DNA of 64,000 bases from Muricauda sp. MAR_2010_75 (GTDB lineage Bacteria; Bacteroidota; Bacteroidia; Flavobacteriales; Flavobacteriaceae). Positions 44,606-53,866 of the stretch are shown here, one piece after another; the stretch's first letter is position 1, and each line of letters begins with the position of its first letter. Location of the stretch: positions 4,260,501-4,324,500 of the forward strand of contig NZ_JQNJ01000001.1 in NCBI RefSeq assembly GCF_000745185.1, in the 5' to 3' direction. Below the pieces are notes generated by a model. The model did not search any database. It saw only the letters and a list, made by a program, of their open reading frames with translations, and had not been told where the DNA came from. Both the position numbers and the translations under genes were made by a program.

Positions 44606-46765
44606 TTATAAATTATCCAGTTGATTGCTTTTCGAGTTGGTGCTGATGGTCCAGAAGAACCCTACAAAAAAGAAACTGTCCGCAGGAGGCGTAATGGCCC
44701 TCCGATTGTAAAAACCAGTACTGTCCGGAACATTGGCGTATTGGTAATTGCTTACGTTATTAAAGCTTAGGACATTGCTCACTGAAAAGTAAAGTATCTT
44801 CTGCTGGTCAATCAAATACGCCCAATTAAGGCTAAGGTTATTGTAGGTCTTGGTTTTTTCGGCCATAAACTCCTGGGTATTTGGGTTATCGTAGGGCCTA
44901 CCTGAACCAAAGGAATACGAAAGCCCTACCTGTGACCGAAGTTCGTTCACCCAGTATTTTGTAACCAATGAAAAATTGTGCTCTGGGGCAAAATTCGGAG
45001 TGGCAGCCTCTGCAAAATCGCGATAATCGCGTTCTGTGTTCAAATAACTGTACGATGCCCAATAGTCCAGATTGTCTATACTCATGTTATCCCGCCAAAA
45101 TACATCAATGCCTGCGGCATATCCCTTTCCTAAATTGGAGTAATTGGAATTGAATTCAGGAAATGGGGTATCAAACTTTACCAAATCATCATAATCCTTG
45201 TAGTAGGCCTCCGCCCTAAAGGTCATGCCATTATCGAGGTATTGGTAATTTAGGATGTAGTGCGAGGTTTTTTCCAAATCCAAGCTTTGGTCAAACTTGA
45301 TGGACTCAGCCAATGGTTTTTGATAGAAATCACCATAAGCCAAAGAAAATTGACCTTTCTCACTGGACTTATAAGCCAACGACAATCGCGGAGAAATGGA
45401 AAACTGGTCCAATACATTGGAGTGTTCTGCCCTAGCCCCCAATTTTAAAGCAAAATTTTGGCTGAAAAAGATATCTCCTTCCAAAAAACCTGCTACCAAT
45501 ACATCATCATAGCCTCCATCAAAAGTAAATCCATCAGAATCTTGATAAGTTTCATCATACTTTGTGCTGAACAGTTCAACCCCAGTATTCAATTCAAATC
45601 GGTTGGAAAATCCTTTTTTGGCTGCGATTTTTATGTGGGAATTAATTTCTTCAGCATTAATGACATCTTCCATCACTGCAATCTCATTCATGTCACTTGC
45701 CATACTGCCCCCAGCAAAGATGCTCCAATTATTTTCAAAAAAATGCTTGTATGAGGTATTGAAATATAGATTTCGATTCTTGAGTTGAAACCGGACCAAA
45801 TCCTCAAAATTGATGTCCTCTTGGGCGATGTCCAGGGTGGCCCTGTTAAACCCGGTGTAAAACTTAAATATACTTCGATCTCCTTTTATTCGAAATACAC
45901 CCTCTCCCGAAATGGATTCATAAGGATCGTTCCATTCCATTCCCTGGGTAGAGGGAATCAAGGCTTCATAGGGTGAAAGGTTGATATAACTGGTATTTAC
46001 ACTCAAAGAGGTATTGCCCCAAATCTGGGTATGGCCTACCCCCCCTCCAACGGACATCACTTGAATATCTGTCTTTTCCTCATCGGGTATATCCGTGGTG
46101 TTCAATAAGAGAACACTGGAAAGAGCCTGACCGTATTCTGCGGAATATCCCCCGGTACTGAAGGTAATGCCCTTGAACAAGAATGGAGAAAATCGTCCAC
46201 GGGTAGGAACATTGTTGGTTGTGGCATTAAAAGGCTGGAACACCCTAAGTCCGTCAATAAACACTTGGGTTTCTTCGGCACTTCCCCCACGAACAAACAA
46301 GCGGCCATCTTCATTGACCGTTGTGGTACCGGGCAAGGTTTGCAAGGCTGCTACAAAATCACCTGCAGCTCCCGCAGTGGTGACAATATCCAAAGGTTTT
46401 AGAACTGAGACTTTGGAATTATCACCAGCCTCAAAAGTCCCTGCAGATAGGGTTACGCCGCTCAACTGGTTTACTGCCTCAATCAATTTGATGTTAAGGT
46501 TTTTTAAATAGGAAACCTCCCCTATTTCATAATGTGGCTCGTAGGCCATCATTGAGATGACAAGTGTTTGTGTACCGGTTTCAGTGGTTTGGAAATTAAA
46601 ATTGCCCGCTTCATCTGTTGAGGCCCCATCATAAGTGCCTTCTAGATAAACATTGGCTCCAATAATGGGACTACCCGATGTGTCAACGACCTTGCCGCTT
46701 ATGGTTTCTTGGGCTGAAGATGTCCATACTATGGCTGAAAATAGGACAAGTACAAAAAATTTCAT
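44606..46765 (-). CDS. TonB-dependent receptor with carboxypeptidase-like N-terminal domain
   Basis: A 719-residue outer-membrane protein. Signal peptide 1-18, a carboxypeptidase regulatory-like domain at about 20-105 (GKVVDTSGSPIIGANVYLEG), a plug domain at about 118-220 (LQTLPGTTTVNEDGRLFVRGG) and a beta barrel ending in an aromatic-poor tail. It takes up a siderophore, vitamin or other ligand using TonB energy. No SusD-like gene lies beside it, so polysaccharide uptake is unlikely. Downstream TPR-like protein may be co-transcribed. Confidence 0.92.
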   Translation of the reverse strand: MKFFVLVLFSAIVWTSSAQETISGKVVDTSGSPIIGANVYLEGTYDGASTDEAGNFNFQTTETGTQTLVISMMAYEPHYEIGEVSYLKNLNIKLIEAVNQLSGVTLSAGTFEAGDNSKVSVLKPLDIVTTAGAAGDFVAALQTLPGTTTVNEDGRLFVRGGSAEETQVFIDGLRVFQPFNATTNNVPTRGRFSPFLFKGITFSTGGYSAEYGQALSSVLLLNTTDIPDEEKTDIQVMSVGGGVGHTQIWGNTSLSVNTSYINLSPYEALIPSTQGMEWNDPYESISGEGVFRIKGDRSIFKFYTGFNRATLDIAQEDINFEDLVRFQLKNRNLYFNTSYKHFFENNWSIFAGGSMASDMNEIAVMEDVINAEEINSHIKIAAKKGFSNRFELNTGVELFSTKYDETYQDSDGFTFDGGYDDVLVAGFLEGDIFFSQNFALKLGARAEHSNVLDQFSISPRLSLAYKSSEKGQFSLAYGDFYQKPLAESIKFDQSLDLEKTSHYILNYQYLDNGMTFRAEAYYKDYDDLVKFDTPFPEFNSNYSNLGKGYAAGIDVFWRDNMSIDNLDYWASYSYLNTERDYRDFAEAATPNFAPEHNFSLVTKYWVNELRSQVGLSYSFGSGRPYDNPNTQEFMAEKTKTYNNLSLNWAYLIDQQKILYFSVSNVLSFNNVSNYQYANVPDSTGFYNRRAITPPADSFFFVGFFWTISTNSKSNQLDNL

Positions 46766-46819
46766 TGCTGTTTGCTTTTTGGTTGATGCCCAAAAATCAT
46801 ACAGCTAGTCAAAAAGCCA

Positions 46820-46851
46820 TAAAAAGAATAACCGAACTGTTATTTTCGGTT
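46820..46851 (-). terminator. Terminator of the ebo operon
   Basis: AACCGAA / TTCGGTT (46830-46836 and 46845-46851) followed on the minus strand by ATTCTTTTT, 39 bases past the TMEM220 stop; marks the end of the seven-gene transcript. Confidence 0.65.
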
Positions 46852-46889
46852 TATGAACCGTATTATGCTACACTCTCTCCTAAAATTGA

Positions 46890-47252
46890 TTAGCCTTTTG
46901 ATTTGTTCAAAAAACGCGTCCTTAATGCATATACCAGCATTACCACGGCAGCAATCAAAGAGCCCAGAGATTCCCTTCCCTCTTCAATATTTACGGTTTT
47001 CATACCATGGTCCAGTTGAACCCCTTCGTAAGTTTCTGGCCAATACACAACAAAAAGTATCAAAAAGAATACGGTAAGTGCAAAATAGATGCTTGATTTC
47101 AACTTCTTAAGCAGAAAAAGTACGGATGCCACGGCTGCCGCCAGATATATCAATATCCATTTTAGCGCATCTGGGTCATTGAATTGTACCACTATGGCAT
47201 AGCCAAACAACAGTGTGAAAACAATTGCGAAAATTTTGAAGAACGTCTCCAT
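46890..47252 (-). CDS. TMEM220-family membrane protein
   Basis: A 120-residue protein with four hydrophobic helices (FAIVFTLLFGYAIVVQFND, WILIYLAAAVASVLFLLKK, YFALTVFFLILFVVYW and SLIAAVVMLVYAL) and the family pattern FNDPDALKW. Function unknown. Its start is 2 bases after the stop of the eboF-position gene, and the operon terminator follows, so in this genome it is a seventh member of the ebo unit. Confidence 0.85.
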   Translation of the reverse strand: METFFKIFAIVFTLLFGYAIVVQFNDPDALKWILIYLAAAVASVLFLLKKLKSSIYFALTVFFLILFVVYWPETYEGVQLDHGMKTVNIEEGRESLGSLIAAVVMLVYALRTRFLNKSKG

Positions 47253-47254
47253 AT

Positions 47255-48628
47255 TTATTGAATTACATGATTTTTAAGCACATCATAAACCTCGGTAGCA
47301 AGTAATTCTTGCTTGGGCAAGTTGGTTTTGTCGTTGGTCACAAGAATGGGCCAATCCTCCTTGTCTTCTGGGGTTCTTCCATGGGATCCTTTCACCAACT
47401 CGGCCTTTAAGGGGATTACATCCATAACGGTTCTAAAGCCCAATTTCTTTTTTATGAGTTTCCAAATGACCTTGGCCACAACAAGTTTGTCTGAAGGGTC
47501 GGTAAACATTTCCACGGGATCATACCCAGGCTTTTTGTGGATGTCCACCATACGGGCATAATCGGGTGCCACGGCATCGTCTTCCCAAAAATAATAGGTG
47601 AACCAGCTATCTTTATCAGCCACAAGAACAAAATCACCTGCCCGTTCGTGGTTCAAATGATGGGCCTCCAGTTTATTTTTTGGAATGACTTTTTCCACGC
47701 CTGGGATGGTTTTCAGGTATTGATGTAGTTTCTCGTAATCTGTGGATTCTTTCACATAGATATGGGCTATTTGGTGGTCCGCTACGGCAAAGGCTTCGCT
47801 TGCGCCTGCATCCAAAAGTTCCAGTCCTCTCTCGATTCGGATACCCAGATACCCTTTTTTTCTTAAATAGCGATTAATGTGAATGGGATTGGACACATCC
47901 GTAATACCATATTCCGACAACAATACAATATTGGCCGATTGTCCTTCGTAATATGTTACCAAATCCTTGACCACGGTATCAATTTCCTTCAAATCCTTTT
48001 TAAGGATATTGAAATTCAACCCATGACGTTGTATGTTATAATCCAAATGGGGCAAATACACCAAAGTCAAGGTTGGGTTGTTTTCTTTGTCCATTTCCAT
48101 CGTGGCATCGGCAATCCATCTGCTGGATGCTATGGACGTTTTGGGTCCCCAGAATTTAAACAACGGAAATGTGCCCAATTTGGCCTGCAGTTTGTCTCTC
48201 AACTCGGCCGGATAGGTGTAAATATCAGGGATTTTTCTGCCATCTGCCAGATAATTGGGTCGCGGGGTAGCGCTAAAGTCGACGGTGCTATACATGTTGT
48301 ACCACCAGAACATGTTGGCACATGTAAATTTTTGATCTTGTGCTTTTAACTCGTCCCAAATTTTTTGGGATTGTACCAAAGGGTTGCCCTGACGCCAAAA
48401 TTTGACCTCCAGTTCATCTTTAAAGAACCACCCATTACCTACAATGCCATGCTCTGTGGGCCACTTCCCTGTAAGATAAGTACTTTGTGCAGAACAGGTG
48501 ACAGCTGGCAAAACAGGTTTCACCACACTACCTTTTCCTTTTTCCAAAAATGATTTTATAAATGGGGTATGTTCTCCTATCAATCTATGGGTTAGTCCTA
48601 CAATGTTGATGACAACGGTCTTCTTCAT
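47255..48628 (-). CDS. eboF: Alkaline-phosphatase/nucleotide pyrophosphatase-fold protein of the ebo cluster
   Basis: 457 residues from the ATG at 48628, which overlaps the eboE stop by 4 bases (ATGA); an in-frame start at 48712 would lie inside eboE. It belongs to the type I phosphodiesterase/nucleotide pyrophosphatase group: VINIVGLTHRLIGEHTPFI, PAVTCSAQSTYLTGKWPTEHGIVGNGWFF with a nucleophile threonine in the first motif, LVYLPHLDYNIQRHG and SEYGITDVSNPIHIN. Cytoplasmic by sequence (no signal peptide). In the ebo pathway it may split or form a phosphodiester on the pathway product. The gene symbol rests on operon position. Confidence 0.85.
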   Translation of the reverse strand: MKKTVVINIVGLTHRLIGEHTPFIKSFLEKGKGSVVKPVLPAVTCSAQSTYLTGKWPTEHGIVGNGWFFKDELEVKFWRQGNPLVQSQKIWDELKAQDQKFTCANMFWWYNMYSTVDFSATPRPNYLADGRKIPDIYTYPAELRDKLQAKLGTFPLFKFWGPKTSIASSRWIADATMEMDKENNPTLTLVYLPHLDYNIQRHGLNFNILKKDLKEIDTVVKDLVTYYEGQSANIVLLSEYGITDVSNPIHINRYLRKKGYLGIRIERGLELLDAGASEAFAVADHQIAHIYVKESTDYEKLHQYLKTIPGVEKVIPKNKLEAHHLNHERAGDFVLVADKDSWFTYYFWEDDAVAPDYARMVDIHKKPGYDPVEMFTDPSDKLVVAKVIWKLIKKKLGFRTVMDVIPLKAELVKGSHGRTPEDKEDWPILVTNDKTNLPKQELLATEVYDVLKNHVIQ

Positions 48629-49815
48629 TTTAATCTTGATTTCATCCAGGACAACTCCCTTGCAATGGATTCTGTAATTGGAACCTTTAATGTGCCCGGC
48701 AACACATCCCACGTGTAGGTTTCCACCTCAATATGATTGCTAACAAAATGCCCTTCCAAATACTCCAATACTTTTACAATCTGGTCTTGTGTGGATTGTA
48801 ACAACCCATAATCTTCCAAGAAAATGGGGACATGAAAATGGGAGCGCAATTCGTCAAACGGTGCCTTTTTTTCCAAAACAATGGGCAAATCATTGTACGT
48901 TTTTACTTTTCCATTCACCATTTCCGTAACCTGATGCAAATACACAGGCTCATTGAATTGGGCCAAGGTGTTCCACAACTCCTCTTCCTTTTCCTTGTGG
49001 TATAAAATCTTGAGAGCAGCACTCACTTGGATTTTACCTACGTTTATATGAGTTGCTTTAAACTTTTCAAAGGTTAAAGTTGGAGCTTCGTAGGCCAATG
49101 CAAAATGACATACATCATAACAGACCGTTATATGTCTTTTGAGCAGCTCTTCTACTTCAACAATACTCAATTGAAACGACTCAAACGATTTGATTGCCTC
49201 GGGAATGAGATAGTCCTTGTAAAAATCCAGTACTTCTTGGGTGTTCTCCAAAAAACCATCGGGCTCGGGTTCCACATCCAAGTGCATATATCGTCCAGAT
49301 TCCTTTTCAATTTTATGCAATTGCAATGCCACTTGGACCATATGCTGTGCACCACGAACAAAAGCCTGTTCTTTTTTTGACTCAGTGTCAAACCAATGTT
49401 TATAGGAAACCGGCGAAGTGGAAATACCACATTCCATCCCTTCAGGTGCCAAAAAATCCAACTGTTTGAATAATCGCAACGTATATTCCAATCGTTCTTT
49501 TGTAGTCCAATCGGGTACGTGAACTTTATCTTTTACGGGTTCTCCATGGAAGTTCCCGTAGGGAAATCCGTTCATCGTGAACACATAGCAGTCATTGTCA
49601 TCAAGCCAATCTTTGAATTTTTGGAGTTCTTCATCGGTCAATTCCAAACTGGCTGTATTGCCCAGCCTTAAGCCCAGACCAAATGAATCGTTTGGAGAAA
49701 CGGTATTCTTAATTTCCGGTAAATTTTGTTTTAGACTAGCTAAAGTTTCCTCCCAATCTCCTCCGGCATGAATATTTGTGCAATAGGTTAAATGGTATTT
49801 ATCCTGAATTTTCAT
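48625..49815 (-). CDS. eboE: EboE, metabolite-traffic TIM-barrel protein
   Basis: A 396-residue protein of the xylose-isomerase-like TIM-barrel fold, matching EboE by its opening HLTYCTNIHAGGDWEETLASL and by FTMNGFPYGNFHG, YMHLDVEPEPDGFLE and VCYDVCHFALAYEAP. Family members have been tied to movement of prenylated or indolic metabolites to the periplasm in cyanobacteria; the reaction is not known. Overlaps eboD and the next gene by 4 bases each. Confidence 0.9.
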   Translation of the reverse strand: MKIQDKYHLTYCTNIHAGGDWEETLASLKQNLPEIKNTVSPNDSFGLGLRLGNTASLELTDEELQKFKDWLDDNDCYVFTMNGFPYGNFHGEPVKDKVHVPDWTTKERLEYTLRLFKQLDFLAPEGMECGISTSPVSYKHWFDTESKKEQAFVRGAQHMVQVALQLHKIEKESGRYMHLDVEPEPDGFLENTQEVLDFYKDYLIPEAIKSFESFQLSIVEVEELLKRHITVCYDVCHFALAYEAPTLTFEKFKATHINVGKIQVSAALKILYHKEKEEELWNTLAQFNEPVYLHQVTEMVNGKVKTYNDLPIVLEKKAPFDELRSHFHVPIFLEDYGLLQSTQDQIVKVLEYLEGHFVSNHIEVETYTWDVLPGTLKVPITESIARELSWMKSRLK

Positions 49816-50981
49816 AAGGAATTTTGGGGTTTGAGAATAAAGCTACGGACGGCCTGCTCCATTACTTCATAATCAATGCTGTGTACATCTACCTGTTTCC
49901 CTATTTCTGAAATAAATGTAATGGTAAGCTCGCCTCCCAAATGCTCCCGGAACTCTTCAATTCCTTTTAAAAGCTCTTTGATTTCGGCATCAGTTTCTAA
50001 AGGAACCTCAAGGTTGAACCCTATTTTTTTCATTACGGAGAATATCCTATTCAAATCTTCACCCAATGTGCCCGTTAACTTAGCATAGACCATATCTATG
50101 GCCATTCCAATGGCCACGGCTTCGCCATGTCTTAGGGAATATTGGGTCATGTATTCCAATTTATGGGCCGACCAATGTCCGAAATCCAAAGGTCTGGAAG
50201 AGCCATTTTCAAAAGGATCCCCTCCTTTGGCAATATGTTCCATGTGCAATTCTGCGCATCGATGAATGAGATAGGCCATGGGTTCCATTTCCCTATTGGC
50301 CAGTGCTTCGGCATTGGATTCAATAAAATCAAAGAAAACCTTGTCTTTCAGCAAAGCGACTTTAATGGCTTCTGCCACGCCAGCAATCCAATCCCTTTGT
50401 TCCAGGGTCTGTAAAAATTCCAAATCGTTTATAATGGCAAACGGAATGGAGAAGGTTCCCAAGAAATTCTTTTTGCCAAAGGCATTTACGCTGTTCTTTA
50501 CGCCAACAGCAGCATCATTCTGTGCCAATACCGTGGTTGGAATCCGGATAAGCTGTACGCCTCTGTGTGCAATAGTAGCGGCATAGCCAACCATGTCCAC
50601 CACAGCTCCTCCACCAATGGCTACTACAAACGAATGCCTGCAGATAGCATTTCTATTGATAGCTGCCAAACATTTTTCAACACTGGATTGGTCTTTTTTG
50701 CTTTGCTCGCCACCCGGCACTGCAATCAATTCCGTAAACCGGATTTGGTTCGCGAAGTGTTTGCAATATGCCTCTATTTCACCCCTTACATAGGAATGAT
50801 GGTCCAATACTCCCTGATCTACCACAAATAGACATTTTATGGGCTCATTGGGATGGTATTCTGCCAAAACATTTTTAAACAACGGATTTTCCAGTGCAAA
50901 TAAATGCTGGGTAAACAATAGTTGATATGTATACCGTACTTGAAATTCTTGTTGAATGGTTGGCAATGTAATTTTGTCCAT
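49812..50981 (-). CDS. eboD: EboD, 3-dehydroquinate-synthase-like cyclase
   Basis: A 389-residue sugar-phosphate cyclase. NAD site GGGAVVDMVGYAATIAHRG, metal and active-site segment GVAEAIKVALLKD, RPLDFGHWSAHKLEYMT and LRHGEAVAIGMAIDM. It is longer than AroB and belongs to the EboD branch of sugar phosphate cyclases, thought to make a cyclitol instead of 3-dehydroquinate. The product, combined with the UbiA-type EboC, would be a prenylated cyclitol (inference). Starts 3 bases after eboC. Confidence 0.92.
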   Translation of the reverse strand: MDKITLPTIQQEFQVRYTYQLLFTQHLFALENPLFKNVLAEYHPNEPIKCLFVVDQGVLDHHSYVRGEIEAYCKHFANQIRFTELIAVPGGEQSKKDQSSVEKCLAAINRNAICRHSFVVAIGGGAVVDMVGYAATIAHRGVQLIRIPTTVLAQNDAAVGVKNSVNAFGKKNFLGTFSIPFAIINDLEFLQTLEQRDWIAGVAEAIKVALLKDKVFFDFIESNAEALANREMEPMAYLIHRCAELHMEHIAKGGDPFENGSSRPLDFGHWSAHKLEYMTQYSLRHGEAVAIGMAIDMVYAKLTGTLGEDLNRIFSVMKKIGFNLEVPLETDAEIKELLKGIEEFREHLGGELTITFISEIGKQVDVHSIDYEVMEQAVRSFILKPQNSL

Positions 50982-50984
50982 ATA

Positions 50985-51887
50985 CTACGTAACTGCAAAT
51001 TGTTTTGCCAAATACATTGATAATGGCAATAATAAAAGTATAATCAATCCAATAATTATGTTGGAATGGGCCACAGCTATGGCTGCATCCAATAGAATTA
51101 TGGACAATACTCCAGCTTTTACCGCTTTTTTGATATTTGCTGGGCTATTTTCCTTATATGCATTAATCAATGGCCTAAATACCATAAAAGCGAACAGTGC
51201 TAAAAATACAAGGTACCAAAGGTCTCCACCTGTGTAAACACAATGAAGATAATATACACCTAGCAGCACCAGTATATATAACAGTCCCGCAAGCACAATA
51301 TTGCCTTTGTTCTTCCCATGGACCTCATCCCTGCTCACCATGGTAACCGCAAAGATAAACACCACAGGAATCAAAACATAGGGCCAATTCTCCATCGCAT
51401 TCAGCAAAGAGATCCCCATAATAAGGTTAAGACCTCGGCAAACTCCCATGTTCAGAGGCCCTAAAAATGCATGGTGCTTGGCAAATTTATCATAAGACAA
51501 AATGGCCACTGCCAAAAAAATGGAGATAAGACCACACGTTTTATTCACCAGAAACGCCAAGCTAATTCCAACCAAAAGCAAGATAAACCCAAACAACCTG
51601 GCTTTCCATAAAGGTACCACACCGCTGGGAATAGGTCTTTCAGGACGCTCTACTTTATCAATTTCAATATCAAAGACATCATTGAGCACCACACCTCCGG
51701 CATATAAAAACACCGAAGCCATTATCAAAATGAAGGCTGGAAAGAAATTACTGTGCGGTATTTCAAAGGCGTCTAAACCAGCAAATAATCCAGCTATGGA
51801 AATCCCTGCAAATATATCCGCTGCTGCGGTAGGTAAGTTGGCAGGCCTACACAGTTGAAGATATGCCTTTAACTTTGGACTCATCAA
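50985..51887 (-). CDS. eboC: EboC, UbiA-family prenyltransferase
   Basis: A 300-residue membrane protein with eight to nine predicted helices. First prenyl-diphosphate site NDVFDIEIDKVERPERPIPSG (NDxxDxxxD, positions about 72-80), second region SYDKFAKHHAFLGP. It would attach an isoprenyl chain to an acceptor at the membrane. Overlaps eboB by 4 bases (ATGA), showing translational coupling. Confidence 0.92.
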   Translation of the reverse strand: MMSPKLKAYLQLCRPANLPTAAADIFAGISIAGLFAGLDAFEIPHSNFFPAFILIMASVFLYAGGVVLNDVFDIEIDKVERPERPIPSGVVPLWKARLFGFILLLVGISLAFLVNKTCGLISIFLAVAILSYDKFAKHHAFLGPLNMGVCRGLNLIMGISLLNAMENWPYVLIPVVFIFAVTMVSRDEVHGKNKGNIVLAGLLYILVLLGVYYLHCVYTGGDLWYLVFLALFAFMVFRPLINAYKENSPANIKKAVKAGVLSIILLDAAIAVAHSNIIIGLIILLLLPLSMYLAKQFAVT

Positions 51888-52792
51888 ACAATTTTGTTAT
51901 CCTCCACCTTGGGCTCCTGACCTCTAAGAACGCTATTATCATTGAATAGTTTTCGTTGATCGATAGCCTCAGGGCTTAACCAATGCTCCTCTTTCATTTT
52001 ACCTGATCTTCCGAAAAAGTCCAGGGCATTTTGGTAACATGTTTTTACGACATCTTCACGTGCCACCCCATTTTGAAGCATCAAATTAGCCGTCTTGGGA
52101 ACAGCCAATGGGTCACTTACGCCCCAGTCAGCAGAACTATCCACTATAATGTTTGTGCTACCGAACTTCTTTACCACTTCCACCATACGTTGGTTGCCCA
52201 TTTTGGTTTTGGGGTAGATGGTAAAAGCCGCAATAAAACCACGGTCCAGCACTTCTTGTACGGTCTCTTCATTATTGTGATCTATCACCACCATTCCAGG
52301 ATCGATTCCATGTTCCAAACAAACTTCCATACTTTTAATGGTACCTGCTTTTTTGTCCCTGTGCGGGGTGTGTACCTGTACCATCATGTTAAAGGCCTTG
52401 GCCAACTCCAATTGTTCCCTGAAGAAACGGTCTTCTGCCGCAGACTGATCATCATAACCAATCTCTCCAATGGCGACAACATTTTCTTTGTGAAGGTAGA
52501 GTGGCAACAATTCCATCACCTCTTCAGCCAAGGGCACATTGTTGGCTTCCTTTGAGTTAAGACCAATAGTGCAATAATGCTTTATTCCAAATTGTGAAGC
52601 CCGAAACGGTTCCCAGCCTACAAGACTGCTGAAATAGTCCTGAAATGAGCCCACTTGTGTTCGAGGCTGTCCCAACCAAAAGGAAGGTTCTATTACCGCA
52701 ACGACCCCAGCTGCTGCCATGGCCTCATAATCATCCGTTGTCCTTGAGGTCATGTGCACGTGTGGGTCTATGATCATCATTTTATCATCCAT
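51884..52792 (-). CDS. eboB: EboB, TatD-family metal-dependent hydrolase
   Basis: A 302-residue TIM-barrel amidohydrolase: metal motif DPHVHM near residue 9 (HxH), then IGEIGYDDQ, VQVHTPHRDK, VIDHNNEETV and VDSSADWGVSD, the aspartate of which closes the metal site. TatD relatives act as DNases or hydrolases, but the cluster-specific EboB substrate is unknown. Starts 4 bases after eboA. Confidence 0.92.
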   Translation of the reverse strand: MDDKMMIIDPHVHMTSRTTDDYEAMAAAGVVAVIEPSFWLGQPRTQVGSFQDYFSSLVGWEPFRASQFGIKHYCTIGLNSKEANNVPLAEEVMELLPLYLHKENVVAIGEIGYDDQSAAEDRFFREQLELAKAFNMMVQVHTPHRDKKAGTIKSMEVCLEHGIDPGMVVIDHNNEETVQEVLDRGFIAAFTIYPKTKMGNQRMVEVVKKFGSTNIIVDSSADWGVSDPLAVPKTANLMLQNGVAREDVVKTCYQNALDFFGRSGKMKEEHWLSPEAIDQRKLFNDNSVLRGQEPKVEDNKIV

Positions 52793-52796
52793 TGTA

Positions 52797-53642
52797 TTAT
52801 AAATTTTTCCAGGTTAGTTTACCCTCCTCTACTTTTTGCAGATGGGTGTTGTATGTATTGAGCAAGGTTTTTGCTTTATCTGCGTTTGAATGGAAACATA
52901 CCAAAGTTGCTGCCTTCTGTTCCCTTTCATCTTCACTTTTGAACAAACGTTCGATATCATCAATCAGATTACCTTCCAAAAAATTGGATACGGGTCTCCA
53001 GAACATCGGATCAATTGCTCTGGAAGCTGCCCATCTTTCGTGGGCATAGTCGGAGATGATTCGTGCCAAATCCTTATTGGCCATTTTCTCGATTTCCGGT
53101 ATCTTTTTCAAATCTTGCTGCATAAATGCGGCTTTGAGATACATTTGGTTCCACTCAGCGGTGGTAAAATATTGGGATGGGTATGGATTATATTGGGAAA
53201 TGGCATTGAAAACCGTGGCAATATTCGTTCGTAGTGCCTCCACAGCCGCAAAATTAAAGTTCTTAGGTTCTGGCAACAAAACCAAATATTTTAGGAACGT
53301 TTCCAGTTCGGTTTTGTCCGCCACTTGAATGAGTTGCTGTACGGGCTTTAAAAACTCTTCGCCAGCATACAGTACCGAAGAAAGAACAAAAATCCTTGCA
53401 ATGTCCAAGGTTGATGCCTTTTGTGTTTCCAGATAACTTTTCCATTCGTACTCAAGAGTTCCAAAATCTGTAATGGGCTTATCCTGGACTTTGGATGTGC
53501 ACAGACTATAGGTTATATATAGATCCTTTTTGCTTTTGGTTTTCGAGATTTGCTCCACAGCACTTGTCAACCATTGGAATTCAGAATCGCTTAAATTTAT
53601 TTTTAGAATATCGGAGAGATAATCTTTAGAGGTTTTGGCCAT
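52797..53642 (-). CDS. eboA: EboA-domain protein
   Basis: A 281-residue all-helical cytoplasmic protein, recognised by EboA_domain segments such as IARIFVLSSVLYAGEEFLKPVQQL, YPSQYFTTAEWNQMYLKAAFM and ARIISDYAHERWAASRAIDPMFWRPV. First gene of the ebo operon. It has no catalytic motif I can name. A TATATTTG -7 box lies 30 bases upstream. Confidence 0.9.
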   Translation of the reverse strand: MAKTSKDYLSDILKINLSDSEFQWLTSAVEQISKTKSKKDLYITYSLCTSKVQDKPITDFGTLEYEWKSYLETQKASTLDIARIFVLSSVLYAGEEFLKPVQQLIQVADKTELETFLKYLVLLPEPKNFNFAAVEALRTNIATVFNAISQYNPYPSQYFTTAEWNQMYLKAAFMQQDLKKIPEIEKMANKDLARIISDYAHERWAASRAIDPMFWRPVSNFLEGNLIDDIERLFKSEDEREQKAATLVCFHSNADKAKTLLNTYNTHLQKVEEGKLTWKNL

Positions 53643-53671
53643 AAGGTTTAGACTAGAATCTTTTGGTTTTA

Positions 53672-53679
53672 CAAATATA
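53672..53679 (-). promoter_or_regulatory. -7 element of the ebo operon promoter
   Basis: Read on the minus strand, TATATTTG is a full match to TAnnTTTG, about 30 bases before the eboA ATG. At the spacing expected for -33 there is no TTTG, so the promoter may need an activator or use a weak upstream element. Confidence 0.5.
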
Positions 53680-53866
53680 ACGAGGGTTCAACGATTTTAT
53701 TTAATCCCTTCCGTTTATCTTTGCTCCAAAGTTCAGATACCAAAGCCCTTCCCAATATTTTCCCTAAAATATATCCGTGGTAATGGGACTATTAAAAATT
53801 TACTACCACTATTTTGAAAGCGTTGCAGATTTTTGCCTAAACGCTCTGATTGACATTTATGCAATC

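Noticed and set aside
53819..53845. Terminator after the PLP decarboxylase
   Set aside because: The stem (AGCGTT/AACGCT plus GCA/TGC) is short and lacks a T-run, so I mention it only within the gene entry.
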